64,000 nt of DNA from Panorpa germanica (GCA_963678705.1 OY783208.1:930001-994000); one strand, 5' to 3'. Counted from the stretch's first letter, positions 10,501-22,728 are shown. Numbers and translations: made by a program. Notes: generated by a model not told the origin, from the letters alone.

Positions 10501-12645
10501 ATGAAGTACTCCATTTGCTTTATCGTGATCATGCTGGTCTTCACCGGGTTCTTGATTACTTCCGGTGTAGGTAAGCTCTTCACCGTTTATAATGTGATTT
10601 TTCAAAGGTCTATCCCAGTAAACATTTGGTGAAGTTCTAGTCACTCGTACATTTCAATTCTAACGTTTTACAAGTTGGAGCAACACACAGAAGATCAATT
10701 TTAGTTTAAATTGATTCCCTACCTGTCACAGGAGTCGCTTTTATTCAACAGTGAGCAGTCCCTGCACCTGAACTACTGAATAGAAAACAATAGAAAGTCA
10801 TAGAAATGAAATAGAATTTACTCCAAAATGTTTACTGGGATATTTTCAAAACTAAGCACAAAACTATCAGAAGACATTAAATAAAAAGCGAATTGGGTCT
10901 TATATTTTGGAACTGGCATAAGTAGCCTACTTTGTAAGTTATGGGGCTTAAAAAAAATCGTCAGAAGTTGACAGACGTCATGTAAGTAGTTACAAAATAG
11001 GTCACTATGTCTTTCTTTAATTTTTTATCGTCTATATACTATCTATATACTATCTATATACGTCTATATACTATCATAAATACATCTTCGCTTTTCTTGG
11101 GGACTTGTTTTACATTATGTCTTTTGTTTACAGCGGATCCTATAAAGTCAGCTGCCATTGAAAATAACCTACTTGCTGCAGGTAAGATCTTTTCTTATTT
11201 CCCAGTAAACAATTTGGTGAAGTGCCCTATTTAGTGACGTTCGAGTCACTCGTACAATTCTATTCTAACGCTTTACAAGTTCTCTACCTGTCACAGATTT
11301 TGTGTTAGTTATTCTTTCTAGTATTCTTTCTTTTTCCAACATCATTCATTAAGTAGCAGTTGTTTCTTGCACACTAGGATCTATTTTTTTAGTTCATTTT
11401 CATTCCAAAGTGAGAGAGAAACGAGATGCGGTTAGACAAGTAAAGTATATTTTTCACCTCATTTTCTAGGGATCGATTTTCCAATTGTTGATTGAAATTG
11501 ATTTTAATAAATGTGTATTGGCGTGTCTATTTTATTAAATATCTAAATGTTGACGGAGATATAGCAATTAAAAGTTTGAATTATAGTTTTAGCGCTAGAA
11601 ATGGTCGGCCATATTTGTATGACGTGAAATGTAGTGGGATAGGTCAGTTATTTCTTGATTTGTTGTCATGTTTTGTAGCTATTGGTAGTCCTGTGTATCT
11701 AGTACGCAAAGAATAATAAGTTTTCATTTTATTTAACCCTGTTAAGGCAGACATAGAATTGAAATTTGATTGTTCCTTGAAATAGCTGTAAATAATATTT
11801 GATATTTTGATATATAAATACATATAGCAGAGATTTATGATCTGCAAGGGTGTGATGTCACATGCATTTGGAATGTGTACCCTTTAATAATTAAAGAGAC
11901 AAAAAGACTTTTTTAATTGTTAATATCTCTTAACATATAAGGAGTTATTAACAAATAATTGAACATTTGAGGTTCTAGTAACCCACTTTATCAATATAGA
12001 GTACACTTTTATAGAAATTAAGATATGGTGAAATGACATTTAATTCACCAATATTTTATAGCCGATGACATTATGCCTGTGAACAGCGTTGGTCATCGTT
12101 TTGCACGACAAGCTGAATTTGATTTTCCGTGTTACCCAATACTTCCACCTATACAGGTATATTTTGGCAAAAAAGCTATCGACGAACCTGATGACAGCGT
12201 TGGTCATCGTTTTGCACGACAAGCTGAATTTGAGTTTCCGTGTTCTGACAAAAAACCTGTAGACGAACCTGATGATAAACCTGAAATTATACCTATAGGT
12301 GCTGGTGAATCCGACAACAGTCCCGTAGATGCTGGCATAATACCTGTTGACAGCGATGGTGGACGTTTTGCACGAAAAGCTGCACGTAAGAAGCCTGGTA
12401 AAAGAAACCCTAAACCTGAAATTATACCTATACCTGCTGGTGAATCGAACAACAGTCCCGTAGATGCTGGCATAATACCTGTTGATGATCTTGAAATTAT
12501 ACCTATTGGTAAACCTGAAATTATACCTATCCCTAAAGGGCTAGCTATACCTGGTGGTAAAGCAGGTGGTAAGCGTCGCAAACAAAAACCAAAATCTAGC
12601 AGGAAGCTGAGGCCTACTCCCAAACCTAGACCTGCAAAAATATAA
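10501..12645 (+). CDS. Secreted repeat-containing cationic peptide precursor (P1)
   Basis: Three exons: 10501-10570, 11134-11181 and 12062-12645, all joined in phase 1 with good GT-AG sites; predicted 233 aa. Exon 1 encodes a signal peptide (MKYSICFIVIMLVFTGFLIT). Exon 2 (48 nt) gives DPIKSAAIENNLLAA. Exon 3 contains two copies of SVGHRFARQAEF(D/E)FPC, a GGRFARKAARKK segment, two copies of KPEIIPI(G/P)AGES(D/N)NSPVDAG, an EIIPIGKPEIIPIPKG run, and a strongly basic tail rich in Lys, Arg and Pro. The basic sites suggest processing into several peptides. GGRFARKAA recurs in P2 and EIIPIGK in P3. I know no named family for it; an antimicrobial or other secreted effector role is a guess. A MITE-1 copy fills intron 2 and another MITE lies in intron 1. 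Confidence 0.8.
10614..10839. mobile_element. MITE-G copy in P1 intron 1
   Basis: 226-bp element with inverted termini CCCAGTAAACATTTGG and CCAAAATGTTTACTGGG. Relatives: partial at 11199-11350 and 61913-62130, internal part at 29640-29890, 45735-46030, 55240-55445, complete at 62803-63059. Confidence 0.8.
11468..12036 (+). mobile_element. MITE-1 copy in P1 intron 2
   Basis: Nearly full-length family member with internal deletions and a missing right terminus. It ends about 25 nt before the acceptor of P1 exon 3, so little of the original intron end remains. Confidence 0.75.
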
Positions 12646-12814
12646 AATTCTACTTATGATGCAAATATTATTTTAAGCTTTAAAAAAATAATAATAAAAG
12701 CTTATTTTATAGAAATAAAAAATGTTTTTGAATTTTCTTTTTAAGTTTTGAATATTGGAATGGTACAATGGTACATAGACGAAATCAATTCAATCAATCT
12801 GGTTTAATACCGAT

Positions 12815-13695
12815 ATTGGTAATTATTCGATATAGCTACACCTTTTGTTTTTCACGTTGTAAAAAAACTACTGTATTTTTGTATGTTTTGATATGCTTAT
12901 TGTATACTCAAAACATGTCAAAATCACTACGTTATATTTATTTTACCACTTTTTATTAAAAAATAGGAGTTCTTAAGGGTTAAAGTTGACCAAAAAATGT
13001 GACATTTGACATTATTTTACACATACTTACTTCCCAAGATTCGAAGCAACTGTAAATATACGTGCTGGGTTTGAATATATGATAAAAGAAATTTACAAAA
13101 GGTTTAAATATATGATTTCAAATGTTCAAAAAAGCGCGGTGCTGTTAAATACTTAATTTTAAATGTTTCTAATTTAGTAAATATATATATAAGTTATATG
13201 TATTAAAGAGATTTAGAGTGAGATAAATAATTTTTTCTCGCTCTAAATACTTAATTTTACATGTTTCTAATTTAGTAATTATACATAGCTATCTTTATTT
13301 ATATCTTTTTATCAAACTAGTGTAAACCCTACATCTATATAATTACTAAATTAAAAACATGTAAAATTATGTATTTAAAAACACCGCGCTTTTTTTTATA
13401 CCATATGGTACGAATCCTAACTAAATGATTTGGTTTGAATCTAAATAAGCCAGTATTATACAAGAAATCTGTCAATTGATGCACATGAAAGTGGTGACAT
13501 AAAATCAATTTAGAAAATGCAACTTTAACCATCAATATCTTCTATTTCTTAACAAAAAGTGGTAAAATAAATATTACAAAGTGATTTTGAATGTTCTGAG
13601 TATACAATAAGCATAATAAAACCTACAAAAATGCAGTAGTTATTTTACAAAGTGAAAAACAAAAGGTATACCTGAAATAAATAATTACCCGACAT
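12815..13695. repeat. Repeat F, long inverted-repeat element with a nested foldback
   Basis: The ends carry TAATTATTCGATATAGCTAC-type sequence and its inverse (arms of about 190 bp). A second palindrome sits inside at about 13130-13395, with GCGCGGTG and its inverse CACCGCGC at its ends. Other F copies or half copies: 14318-14640, 25105-25512, 31887-32205, 37075-37348, 40793-41185. Confidence 0.75.
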
Positions 13696-13740
13696 TGTAA
13701 TATACGTTTATAATAATAATTAAACCATTTATAATTCACT

Positions 13741-14085
13741 AGCTGTCCCGGCCACGCGTTGCTGTGCCTAACATAGCGCCATCTATTGAATATTTACTCA
13801 ATCTAGTCAACAGATTTCGATTTACTCAACAGAATATTTACTCAATGTAGTCAACAGATGTCGCTATCATCGTCGCCCGATGTCATATGTCATATACAGA
13901 TAATTAATAGACAAATAATTAGTAATAAGATAAATAAATTGAGATTTAAGCTATCCTATCTTTCAAGTTGGACCAAACTGCACACGGTGTACAAATTTGA
14001 TTAAAATCGGTTAAGTAGTTTAGGAGTCCATCGCGGAGAGACAACGTGACACGTAATTTATATATATTAAGAAGATTAAGAAGAA
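13741..14085 (+). mobile_element. RTE-like LINE 3' end or derived SINE
   Basis: Starts GTCCCGGCCACGCGTTGCTG and ends with a segment reading ATCGGTTAAGTAGTTTAGGA then GACAACGTGACACGTAATTT before a TATATATTAAGA tail. This 3' end is widely seen in arthropod RTE-clade elements and their SINE partners. No coding region remains. Confidence 0.65.
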
Positions 14086-14317
14086 GATAAATGTTTGTTA
14101 GATCAATAATAGGATTTGACAGAGCATGAGAAACTTCGTTCTTGCATTTTATTCAGTAAATATTTTATTAAATAAAAACTGCAGCAGATATATATCTAAG
14201 AATAGTGTAAATTAATACAAGAAGGTATTTTAAGATTTTAATTACAATTATATTTTATGTAGGAGTAATTTGTTGCTATATTTAACCATAATAAAATAAA
14301 AACATCTGAACCTAAAT

Positions 14318-14640
14318 GAATTATTCGATATAGCTACACCTTTTGTTTTGAATCTTATAGAAAAAACTATTGCACTTTCGTATATTTCATGATGCTTTTA
14401 TTATAGTAAAAACATGTACAAATCACACGTAATATACCTTTTTATTAAAAATAGACAGAATTTATGCTTAAAGTTGTATAATAAATGTGAAATATGATTC
14501 CATTTTTACTTATATATAGAACACTGTCATTTTATTCCTAACCTCAAATTTGACTATTAATATTGTCTTTTCCCAAATAAAAAATTGTATAAGGTATATT
14601 ACGTAAGATTTGTACATGTTTTTAGTATACAACAAATGCT
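14318..14640. repeat. Repeat F copy
   Basis: Shares GATATAGCTACACCTTTTG and the downstream arm with the 12815 element. It lies directly upstream of the zinc-finger gene at 14767 and may contribute to its 5' region. Confidence 0.7.
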
Positions 14641-14766
14641 TATTTTTTACAAAACTAATATATTATTGAAATAATTTGACATTAAGTTCAATCTAACCTC
14701 AATAACTAATCTACAATTTCATTAAATTTAAGTTATTTATAGTTTTTAGAAAACACAACAGCTGTA

Positions 14767-15660
14767 ATGGAGGATAACGAAACTCAAAAACAAAAATTAG
14801 AAATAAATTTGGGATTAAGTGAACCGATAGAAACAGAAAATGAAATAATAGAAGGACCAGTTGTTAAAAATGCACTGGTATATGACGAAATAATAATAGA
14901 AATTAAAAAAGAACCAGAAGATAGTTCAGAAGAAGAGATAATTTTATCGCATACTGAACAAGAAGAAACAATTGATGATTCAACGTTGACATATTATAGT
15001 TGTGAAGTATGTTACAAAACGTTTGACAAAAAAAATGCACTCGTAAAACATTTGCAGGTACACTCGGCAAGGAAAGTTTATTCCTGTAACGAATGTAGTA
15101 AAACATTTAAATACCCATCAACTTTAAAAGACCATAAAAATATACATTCAGGTTTAAAACCATATTCTTGTAACAAATGTAGCAGAACGTTTAGTCGTTT
15201 ATATAATTTAATACGTCATAAAAACACACATTTAGATATAAAACCATTTTCGTGCAACGAATGTGATAAAACATTCCGTTTATTGCACGTTTTAAAACGA
15301 CATAAAGAGACACATTTTTATTTGAAGCCATATCCTTGTAGTGAATGTAAAAAATCGTTTAGTGAATTATCACAATTAAATGAACATAAAAACATACATT
15401 TAAATATGAAACCGTTTGCTTGTAATGAATGTAATAAGATGTTTGAAAAATCATCGCAATTGAAACAACATATGAAAACACATTCAGTTATAAAACCGTA
15501 TTCTTGTGATGAATGTGGTAAAACGTTTCGTGCTCCATCGTTTTTAAAGCGACATAGTTACTCACATTCAAATATAAAACCGTTTCCGTGTGTCGTATGT
15601 AAACAAACGTTTAGAGATTCATGGCATTTAAAGAACCATCAAAAAACTCATCTAAAGTAA
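14767..15660 (+). CDS. C2H2 zinc-finger protein, 8 fingers (subfamily B)
   Basis: Predicted transcription factor of 297 aa in one coding exon. The acidic N-terminus contains IEIKKEPEDSSEEE, a psi-K-x-E type site where sumoylation is common in zinc-finger factors. Eight C2H2 fingers run from YSCEVCYKTFDKK to FPCVVCKQTFRDS. Linkers are of the form HSGLKPYSC, HLDIKPFSC, HFYLKPYPC rather than TGEKP, typical of this local subfamily. An acceptor GTTTTTAG lies about 18 nt before the ATG, implying a 5' UTR intron. Closest relatives by eye are at 17164, 22819, 25965 and 38851 (minus). Confidence 0.9.
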   Translation: MEDNETQKQKLEINLGLSEPIETENEIIEGPVVKNALVYDEIIIEIKKEPEDSSEEEIILSHTEQEETIDDSTLTYYSCEVCYKTFDKKNALVKHLQVHSARKVYSCNECSKTFKYPSTLKDHKNIHSGLKPYSCNKCSRTFSRLYNLIRHKNTHLDIKPFSCNECDKTFRLLHVLKRHKETHFYLKPYPCSECKKSFSELSQLNEHKNIHLNMKPFACNECNKMFEKSSQLKQHMKTHSVIKPYSCDECGKTFRAPSFLKRHSYSHSNIKPFPCVVCKQTFRDSWHLKNHQKTHLK

Positions 15661-16099
15661 TGTGTTTTACATTTCCTTAACGTAACAGTAAATTTACGCA
15701 TTGTCGAATATAAACAAACGTTTGTTATGATTCTTATCCATGTTCAATAACATTCTTTTTAATGGGCTTGGTAAAGCAAATTCCCCCTTTAATGTAATGT
15801 ATTTTTGTATTTTTTAGTTTAAAAGAAACACTGTACTATTTTGATTATTTGTTCATTTCTTTTATGCTAATTTAATGTAATTTCGATTTGCTCCTTTGTT
15901 TGCAAATCACTCTATTAACAGCTCTCAAGCCAGCAACAAGGGCAAATTGAATCAATTATATTGTATTGTTATATGTATTCAATTGTGCGTGTATTATAAA
16001 AGCATTAAAAAATAAAACCAAGGTACTTTTTACTAAAATCCTAATCTACCAAGTTCAGCGAAGGTATTTTTTATCAAATTAATCTTTTACAACAAACCA
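15661..16099 (+). other. 3' region of zinc-finger gene, no other gene seen
   Basis: Probable 3' UTR with AATAAA near 16010, followed by MITE-1. No other open frame of interest. Confidence 0.5.
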
Positions 16100-16694
16100 G
16101 GGCTTGTGTCCTCATTTTTTTGTGGTCGATTTTTCAATTGTTGATTGAAATTGATGTTAATAAATGTGTATTGCCGTGTCTATTTTATTAAATATCTAAA
16201 TGTTGACGGAGACATAGCAATTAAAAATTTGAATTGTAGTTTTAGCGCTAGAAATGGTCGGCCATATTTGTATGACGTGAAATGCATTTTAACGTCAGTT
16301 ATTTGTTGAGTATGTCAGTGCTGTGGTAATGTTTTGTAGCTGTTGGTAGTCAAATAATCAAGTCAAATCAAAGAATAATAAGGTTTTATTTTATTTAACC
16401 CTGCTAAGGCAGACATAATATTGAAATTTTATTGCTCCTTGAAATAGCTGTAAATAATATTTGATATTTTGATATATAAATACATATAGCAGAGATTTAT
16501 GAGCTGTAAGGTAGGCAGCGGTTGTGATGTCACATGCATTTGGAATGTGTACAACGTTAAATCCCTTTAATAATTAAAGAGACAAAATGACTTTTTTAAT
16601 TGTTAATATCTCCTAACATATAAGGAGTTCTAGTAGCCCACTTTATCAATATGTGGTACACTTTTATAGAAATTAAGACATAGGACACAAGCCC
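16100..16694 (+). mobile_element. MITE-1, complete copy
   Basis: Complete 595-bp copy with termini GGGCTTGTGTCCTCA and AGGACACAAGCCC. Useful as the reference for the family. Confidence 0.85.
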
Positions 16695-17163
16695 ATTATA
16701 TAATATTAAATATTTAAGTTTCATAAAGCCCGCCAAAATATTTGTAAGTCATCAAAGTAATATCTCAATGACACATTTTCTTTGACAGTTCATCGTGTCA
16801 AATCTAAACTACACACAAATCAAGGCATTTGCATCTTATTTAATTAGGATTTCACTTAAATAAAACTAAAGGAAATATACGAAAGCAGTATGCTAATTAG
16901 TAAACAAAGGTATTTAATCATTTTACTGTCAGTTCATTTTTTCTATTGGATTTATTTCTTACTTTAAATTTCTTACGATAAACGTAAATTATTAATTATA
17001 AATTACTAAATTATTAACAATGAAACTTAAATAGCTTGAATCTTTCTTTTCATATTAGTATTATTTATTTTCTATTTGTTTTAGATTTCAACATAACCTC
17101 AAATATTCATCATTAACTTTTGTTCAACTTGTTTTTAGTAAATTCTAAAATTGTTCCACTATA
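16695..17163. other. Upstream region of zinc-finger gene
   Basis: AT-rich with no open frame. It ends with TTGTTTTTAG followed by TAAATTCTAAAATTGTTCC, a leader almost identical to that before the gene at 25965. This supports a 5' UTR intron shared by paralogues. Confidence 0.5.
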
Positions 17164-18075
17164 ATGGAGCTTTACAAATCCGAAAAAATAAAAGTAGAAC
17201 TTGTTGAGGGATTAAGTGAATCAATAGAAATAAAAATAGAAAACAATGAAGAATCCAACCGAGAGGAACAGGTGAATATAGAGCAACTAAAATATGGTGC
17301 AGTGAAACCATATACCTGCGAAGTATGCCACCATTCTTTTGATAAGAAGAGTGGAATCAAAAAACATTTAAAGGTGCACTCCGCAAGGAAAATATATGTT
17401 TGCGAAGAATGCAATAAAACGTTTAAATACCCATCGTATTTAAAAAAACATAAAAACATACATCTAGGTGTAAAACCATATTCTTGCGATGAATGTCATA
17501 AAACATATAGTCAATCATCAGATTTAAAACGACATAAGAAATCACATTTCAATTTGAAATCATTTTCTTGTAATGAATGTAATATAACGTTTAGTGAATC
17601 ATCGTATTTGAAACGACATATAAAAACACATTTACGTTTAAAAGTATTTTCTTGCGATGAATGTAATAAAACGTTTAACCAATTATCATATTTAAAACGA
17701 CATAAAAACACACATTCAGGTGTGAAACCATTTTCTTGTAATCAATGTAATAAAACGTTCAGTCAACCATCGTATTTAAAAGAACATAAAAATATACATT
17801 TAGGTTTGAAACCGTTTTCCTGTAATCAATGTAATAAAACGTTTAGTTGTTCGTCCGGTTTGAATCATCATAAAAACACGCATTTAGGTTTGAAACCGTT
17901 TTCTTGTGATCAATGTAATAAGTCGTTTAGTCAATCGTCTGATTTAAAACGACATAAAAATATACATTTAGGTTTAAGACCATTCGGGTGCTCTGTATGT
18001 AATAAATATTTCACACAACCTGGTTCTTTAAAACAACATAAAAAAACTCACTCAGGTTCAAGTGGCTTGGTTTAA
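17164..18075 (+). CDS. C2H2 zinc-finger protein, 9 fingers (subfamily B)
   Basis: 303 aa in one coding exon. A short acidic N-terminus (MELYKSEKIKVELVEGLSES) precedes nine C2H2 fingers, the first YTCEVCHHSFDKK and the last FGCSVCNKYFTQ. Linkers are mostly HLGLKPFSC. The finger backbones are highly repetitive (FSCNQCNKTFSQ), suggesting internal expansion by tandem duplication. A MITE-1-related element begins only a few bases after the stop, so the native 3' UTR has been replaced. Likely nuclear DNA-binding; target unknown. Confidence 0.9.
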   Translation: MELYKSEKIKVELVEGLSESIEIKIENNEESNREEQVNIEQLKYGAVKPYTCEVCHHSFDKKSGIKKHLKVHSARKIYVCEECNKTFKYPSYLKKHKNIHLGVKPYSCDECHKTYSQSSDLKRHKKSHFNLKSFSCNECNITFSESSYLKRHIKTHLRLKVFSCDECNKTFNQLSYLKRHKNTHSGVKPFSCNQCNKTFSQPSYLKEHKNIHLGLKPFSCNQCNKTFSCSSGLNHHKNTHLGLKPFSCDQCNKSFSQSSDLKRHKNIHLGLRPFGCSVCNKYFTQPGSLKQHKKTHSGSSGLV

Positions 18076-18077
18076 TA

Positions 18078-18880
18078 GCCTTGTATGTGTCCTCATTTTT
18101 TAGTGGTCGATTTTTCAATTGTTGATTGAAATTAATGTTAATAAATGTGTATTGGTATGACTACTTTGTTAAATATCTAAATGTTGACGAAGATATAGTA
18201 ATTAAAAATTTGAATTGTAGTTTTAGCGCTAGAAATGGTCGGACATATTTATGACGTAACATGTAGTGGGATAGGTCAGTTAATTATTACAATTATTTAT
18301 CTATAAATATTATTATTTAGATCGTGCAACATTGTAAATTCATTAAAACATGACTTTAGTTTTAATAATGTAAATATGGCAACAACGCATCGTGTTTTGT
18401 TTATGTTTGCACACCTGCACCGAGATCAATGACCGGTAAGTCATCACAAGTTCTGTTCATTATTTTGCAATGTTTCATTTTAGAGAAAAATTATTACAAT
18501 GTGTTAGAGCAGTGCATAAGATTTTTATATGTAAAAGAAAGAGACAGCAATATTGTTTTAAAAATATTTCTAAAGTAAACAATTGAATTTAGTGTTAGGG
18601 TTATGTCGGTGGATGTGTTACAGATAAAGACGAGCTTGAGACACTTTGTTCAACTGCCTGTTGAAGGAAAGAGATGGATATAGTTTCCAGATCAATCTAA
18701 CAAAATATTTGAATTTGAAATAAATATTTGATTCGTTTGCAAGTTGAAACGTGCTGGTGTGTGGGTGGTGGGTGGACGCTGATAGTGTGGAGGGGGGTGA
18801 GGCACTTGTAGCAGATTCTTCTATAGACATACAGGCGCCAAATTTAAAATCAATAAATTGACTTTTTTAATTGTTGAATA
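18078..18880 (+). mobile_element. Long variant of the MITE-1 family (element B)
   Basis: Begins with the MITE-1 left end (TGTGTCCTCATTTTTTAGTG) but carries a different interior of about 550 bp, with GGGTGGTGGGTGGACGCTGA and ACCTGCACCGAGATC. Other copies: 41485-42080, 44541-45258, 47065-47775. The repeated 70-codon open frame inside (minus strand here) is a by-product of the conserved repeat, not a gene I would support. Confidence 0.7.
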
Positions 18881-19159
18881 TGCTTGTGAAATCATTTTTT
18901 AGTGGTCGTTTTTTTGAATTTTATTGAAATATAGGTTAATATATGTATATTGGTGTTTTTATTCTTTCAAATATCCAAAAGTTGACGGAGGTATGGCTTT
19001 ATAAAATTTATTCTTTTAGCTCTGCGTTTGACGTCACAAAAGAAATAAATCAGCAACCGTGACCTACAATGCGTTGAAACGTTGTCTTCATTTAATAATT
19101 AAAAAGACAAATTATATTTTTTAATTATTAATAATTTTTATGTTAGAAAAAAAGACTAT
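18881..19159 (+). mobile_element. Diverged MITE-1-like sequence
   Basis: Follows the same order of motifs as MITE-1 (TTTTTTAGTGGTCG, AGTTGACGGAGGTATGG, TTAATAATTAAAAAGACAAA) but with many substitutions. It is an older subfamily or relative. Confidence 0.5.
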
Positions 19160-19690
19160 AAAATTCAGAGAAAGAAATTTAGTTATGAGCAACCCCTGAA
19201 ATATACGTGACACATCTAACGCAACTTTAAGTGGCTCAAAATTACTAAATACTAACTGCTTGTTGATTCAGAATATGTTGAAATACCAATAGAACCAAAA
19301 TTAAAATAATATTTAATTAATTCAATATAACCTTACTAATAAATCAAAATTATTTGTTCAATGCTGCCATCTATGATCTTAAAAAATATGTATTGAAAGT
19401 TATTTAAAATTTATTATACATACATACTAAATATTTAAATAAAATAAATATTAATACAGAAGGGAAGCCACGCCCACTTTGGTTTCGATGTTCGTGGCGA
19501 TTGGTCAACCAGTTGCGCGGTGAATTTGAATTTGAAATTTCTAGTGAACACAGCAGGTTGAATTTTGCAGGTAAAATAATCGAAGCTTAATATTATATAT
19601 TACTTGGTGTTGCAAGCAATGCAAAAGTGTGGTGTAACTTAAGTTGCAGAGTGTTCAGGGGCATGAATGTATGAATTTCATAGTTCATAG
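19160..19690 (+). repeat. Repeat E copy
   Basis: About 520 bp nearly identical to 57290-57800, including GCCACGCCCACTTTGGTTTC and GAATTTTGCAGGTAAAATAA. A MITE-1 right-end fragment follows at 19722-19789. Nature unknown. Confidence 0.75.
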
Positions 19691-19789
19691 TTAATTGAGT
19701 TTCTGCGCATGCGTAAGTAACCCACTTTATCAATATGTGGTACACTTTTATAGAAATTAAGACATAGGACACAAACCCATTCACAACCT

Positions 19790-20070
19790 AACTTTAATTT
19801 ATACTTGTAGAAGTTTTACTGTATCAATTTTATTCTAGAATTACAAAATAAATATAACAAACTCAGTTTATATTTAAATACTTTTATTAATTATACTTTT
19901 AATGAATGTGTACAAGAATTTTAAAAATAAACAATTATACAAAATAATATTTCGATTTTCTTTTAATCCAATGTAAAAAAACGCTTTAAGTAAAAACGTG
20001 TAATATACTTAAATGAAATTAGCTAAATGTTTAAGGTAAGTTGAGAAATAAGAAAACGCTGTTTGTTATA
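19790..20070. other. AT-rich spacer
   Basis: Nothing recognisable between the MITE-1 end fragment and the THAP element. Confidence 0.4.
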
Positions 20071-21502
20071 GGGATTGAGAAAGAACTGTAGAGGCAGCAC
20101 TACTGCCGAAAGTGGAGCGCTCTGGTGTCATAAATGTAAAGGATTGTGATGTAAACAGCGTAGAAATAGTATATGCATAGAATAGTATATAAATAAATAA
20201 TGCAAAAAATAATTAAATTAAGGCCAAACTATAAAATTTTTCAATAAAATATTCAGTTTTTGTAAGTTACTGATAAATATTTTTTGTGCTGAAGTTCTGT
20301 GGATGCAGAATAGACTCCTAATGCTGTAAATGTCAGACCAGTTTTCAATTTTGTCAAAGTGATAAGTAATTACGTTTTTTTATCTATTTTGGTAGATTTT
20401 ATGTCGGGAAGCATATTCAATAGAAATGCAAATATTGAAAAATTAACACCTGTTAAACTGCTTAACGATTGGTCATCATGAATAGAAGTAATTCCATTGA
20501 AACCTTGATAATCAGATTTAATAGGATCTGGAGTAATTGGATCACACCCAACATCTTCAACATTCTTTCGTAAAATCGGCAAATTAATTATATTATAATA
20601 TTGGAATGTTTACTTGCACTTCTGCAGTAGTTACACCATCACGGGAATTTATGTTACAAAAAAAATACTTATGTTCATCTAAAACACTTTCATCAACAAT
20701 TTCATCAGTTTGACATGTTATACTACGAGTTGTTTTTTGTGGAGTAGCATCAGAAGCATAATGATCTTCAACGCTCTGTGTTTCAATATCTACATAATTA
20801 TCCTCTTGAATTTCAATTTCATTATTATTATTATTATTATTATTAATGATATTCATTTCACTTCGTACATTCCGTTGCCGTAATCGTTCGAAACGTTCAA
20901 ATGACTGAGTGGATTTTTTGGTATTTACTTTACCAGGAAAAATTGTTGGTGTGTATGAAGGATGCCAAGGATGTTCTGACTTTTGATTATTCACAAAATG
21001 ATCACTACAAATGCGTGTATTTTTAGTTAGTTCCCAATCCTTTAGATATTTTCTGAAACACAAATTTTTTAAATTTTACTTTTACTTATTACTATTTTAT
21101 TTATTTCATAAAATAATTATTATATAGTTTAATATTCTATTTTATAATACTTAGCTTTTCAAATTTGATTGTGATTAATTAAATTTTTTTATTAAAATAA
21201 TTTACTTACACATAGTTTTTCACTGCATTTATCCATTGTTGACGTTTAAAGGTTATCCATAGTACTCGCAGGGAAACGATAAAATTTCACACTTGTATTT
21301 TGGTTTTTGTTTTTATATGGCATATTGAAACAGCCACGGATACAGCACGATACTTTTGAAGAAGACATTACTTAAAATTATTTCGATTAGATTAAAAAAA
21401 TTATTAATTTAACAAATTCCTTATTGTTTTCTATACCATTTGCCACCACTTTGCTTTACATTTTTCTCGGTAGTTGGCGTCAAAGTCATGTTTCTCAATC
21501 CC
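20071..21502 (-). mobile_element. THAP-domain DNA transposon, defective, copy 1
   Basis: Termini GGGATTGAGAAA and TTTCTCAATCCC flanked by TA on both sides. Minus-strand coding pieces: exon 1 21368-21210 starts MSSSKVSCCIRGCFNMPYKN and has the THAP FYRFP motif, then a +1 frame disruption before RQQWINAVKNY. Exon 2, from 21052 to about 20593, has ICSDHF, a TIFPGK motif and a poly-Asn run. A third piece (20582-20370) has LTGVNFSIFAFLL, like the helix-turn-helix before DDE_Tnp_4 domains. THAP plus this helix and a TA target site fits ISL2EU-type elements. The DDE core is absent. Copy 2 is at 59095-60524. Confidence 0.75.
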
Positions 21503-21504
21503 TA

Positions 21505-22145
21505 TAGGTATTACTTAAGTTTTATTAATTTTGAATAGGACCAATAGAATCAATAGAGTTCGAAGCGGACTTTGAAGCGAAGGTATTGTTAGAATGTTAG
21601 ATTTGTACTGCTAGAATTTATAGCAGCCGAATTATTGTCGATTTGGAATTCTTGGATAAAATATTGCGTGGTCTGTGACGCATGCCACTGGAGTTTTTCT
21701 ATAATTCCATAGTTTTAACATAGTGGGCTTTTGTTCTAGTTCCACCCACCAAAGAAATCAATAAATCATTATCTATAAAAGATTCGTCGAACATTTTCTA
21801 ATAATAAACTTGAGATACTTCACCACTAAACACTTGTTCGGTTACTATTCGATAAAAGTCACCCCATAATACTGTACGCTACTGGAAGATGACATCTTTA
21901 AAGTTCATTCTGTTTCCTTGACAACGTCGATGACAACAAATTAGTTTTGACAGCTCAATAAAAACGTCACATTCAAGCAAATTAATATCTTAAGCTCTTT
22001 ATCAATTTTGATAGAAACTGCAACATTAATATATAAAGGTACTTTAACAATTTATATTATATTATATAAATGCTTGTAAGATTGATTTCCTGCTGTGTAT
22101 TTATTATTAACAACATTTGCTTGATATTAATTGGACCTAACGTGA
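21505..22145. other. Intergenic, no gene seen
   Basis: AT-rich sequence without a convincing frame, RNA gene or repeat that I recognise. Confidence 0.4.
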
Positions 22146-22728
22146 ATGGGCTTGTGTCCTCATTTTTTAGTGGTCGATATTCAATTGTTGATTGAACTTG
22201 ATGTTAATAAATGTGTATTGGCGTGTCTATTTTATTAAATATCTAAATGTTGACGGAGATATAGCAATTAAAAGTTTGAATTGTAGTTTTAGCGCTAGAA
22301 ATGTCGGCCATATTTATGACGTAACATGTAGTGGGATAGGTCAGTTATTTGTTGAGTAGGTCAGTGCTGTTGGTAATCGAAATAATCAACTCAAGTTAAA
22401 GAATAATAAGTTTTCAATTTATTTAACTCTGTTACGGCAGACATAATATTGAAATTTTATTGTTCCTTGAAATAGCTGTAAATAATATTTGATATTTTGA
22501 TATATAAATACATATAGCAGAGATTTATAATCTGTAAGGTTGGCAGCGGTTGTGATGTCACATGCATTTGGAATGTGTACATCGTTGAATCCCTTTAATA
22601 ATTAAAGAAACAAAATGACTTTTTTAATTGTTAATATCTTTTAACATATAAGGAGTTCTAGTAACCCACTTTATCAATATATAGTACACTTTTGTAGAAA
22701 TTAAGACGTAGGACACAATCCCATTGTT
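22146..22728 (+). mobile_element. MITE-1 copy
   Basis: Near-complete, from ATGGGCTTGTGTCCTCA to AGGACACAATCCCAT, with small internal deletions. It ends 90 nt before the ATG of the next zinc-finger gene, so it could form part of its leader or promoter. Confidence 0.85.

Noticed and set aside
19575-19585. TTTTGCAG directly followed by GTAAAA (zero-length exon, like a recursive splice site), also near 57692
   Set aside because: Occurs within dispersed repeat E, with no host gene intron identified around the first copy.
20225-20240. AG-TTTTT-GTAAGT at about 20235 and again in the copy near 59285
   Set aside because: Part of the THAP transposon in both places; not a host microexon.
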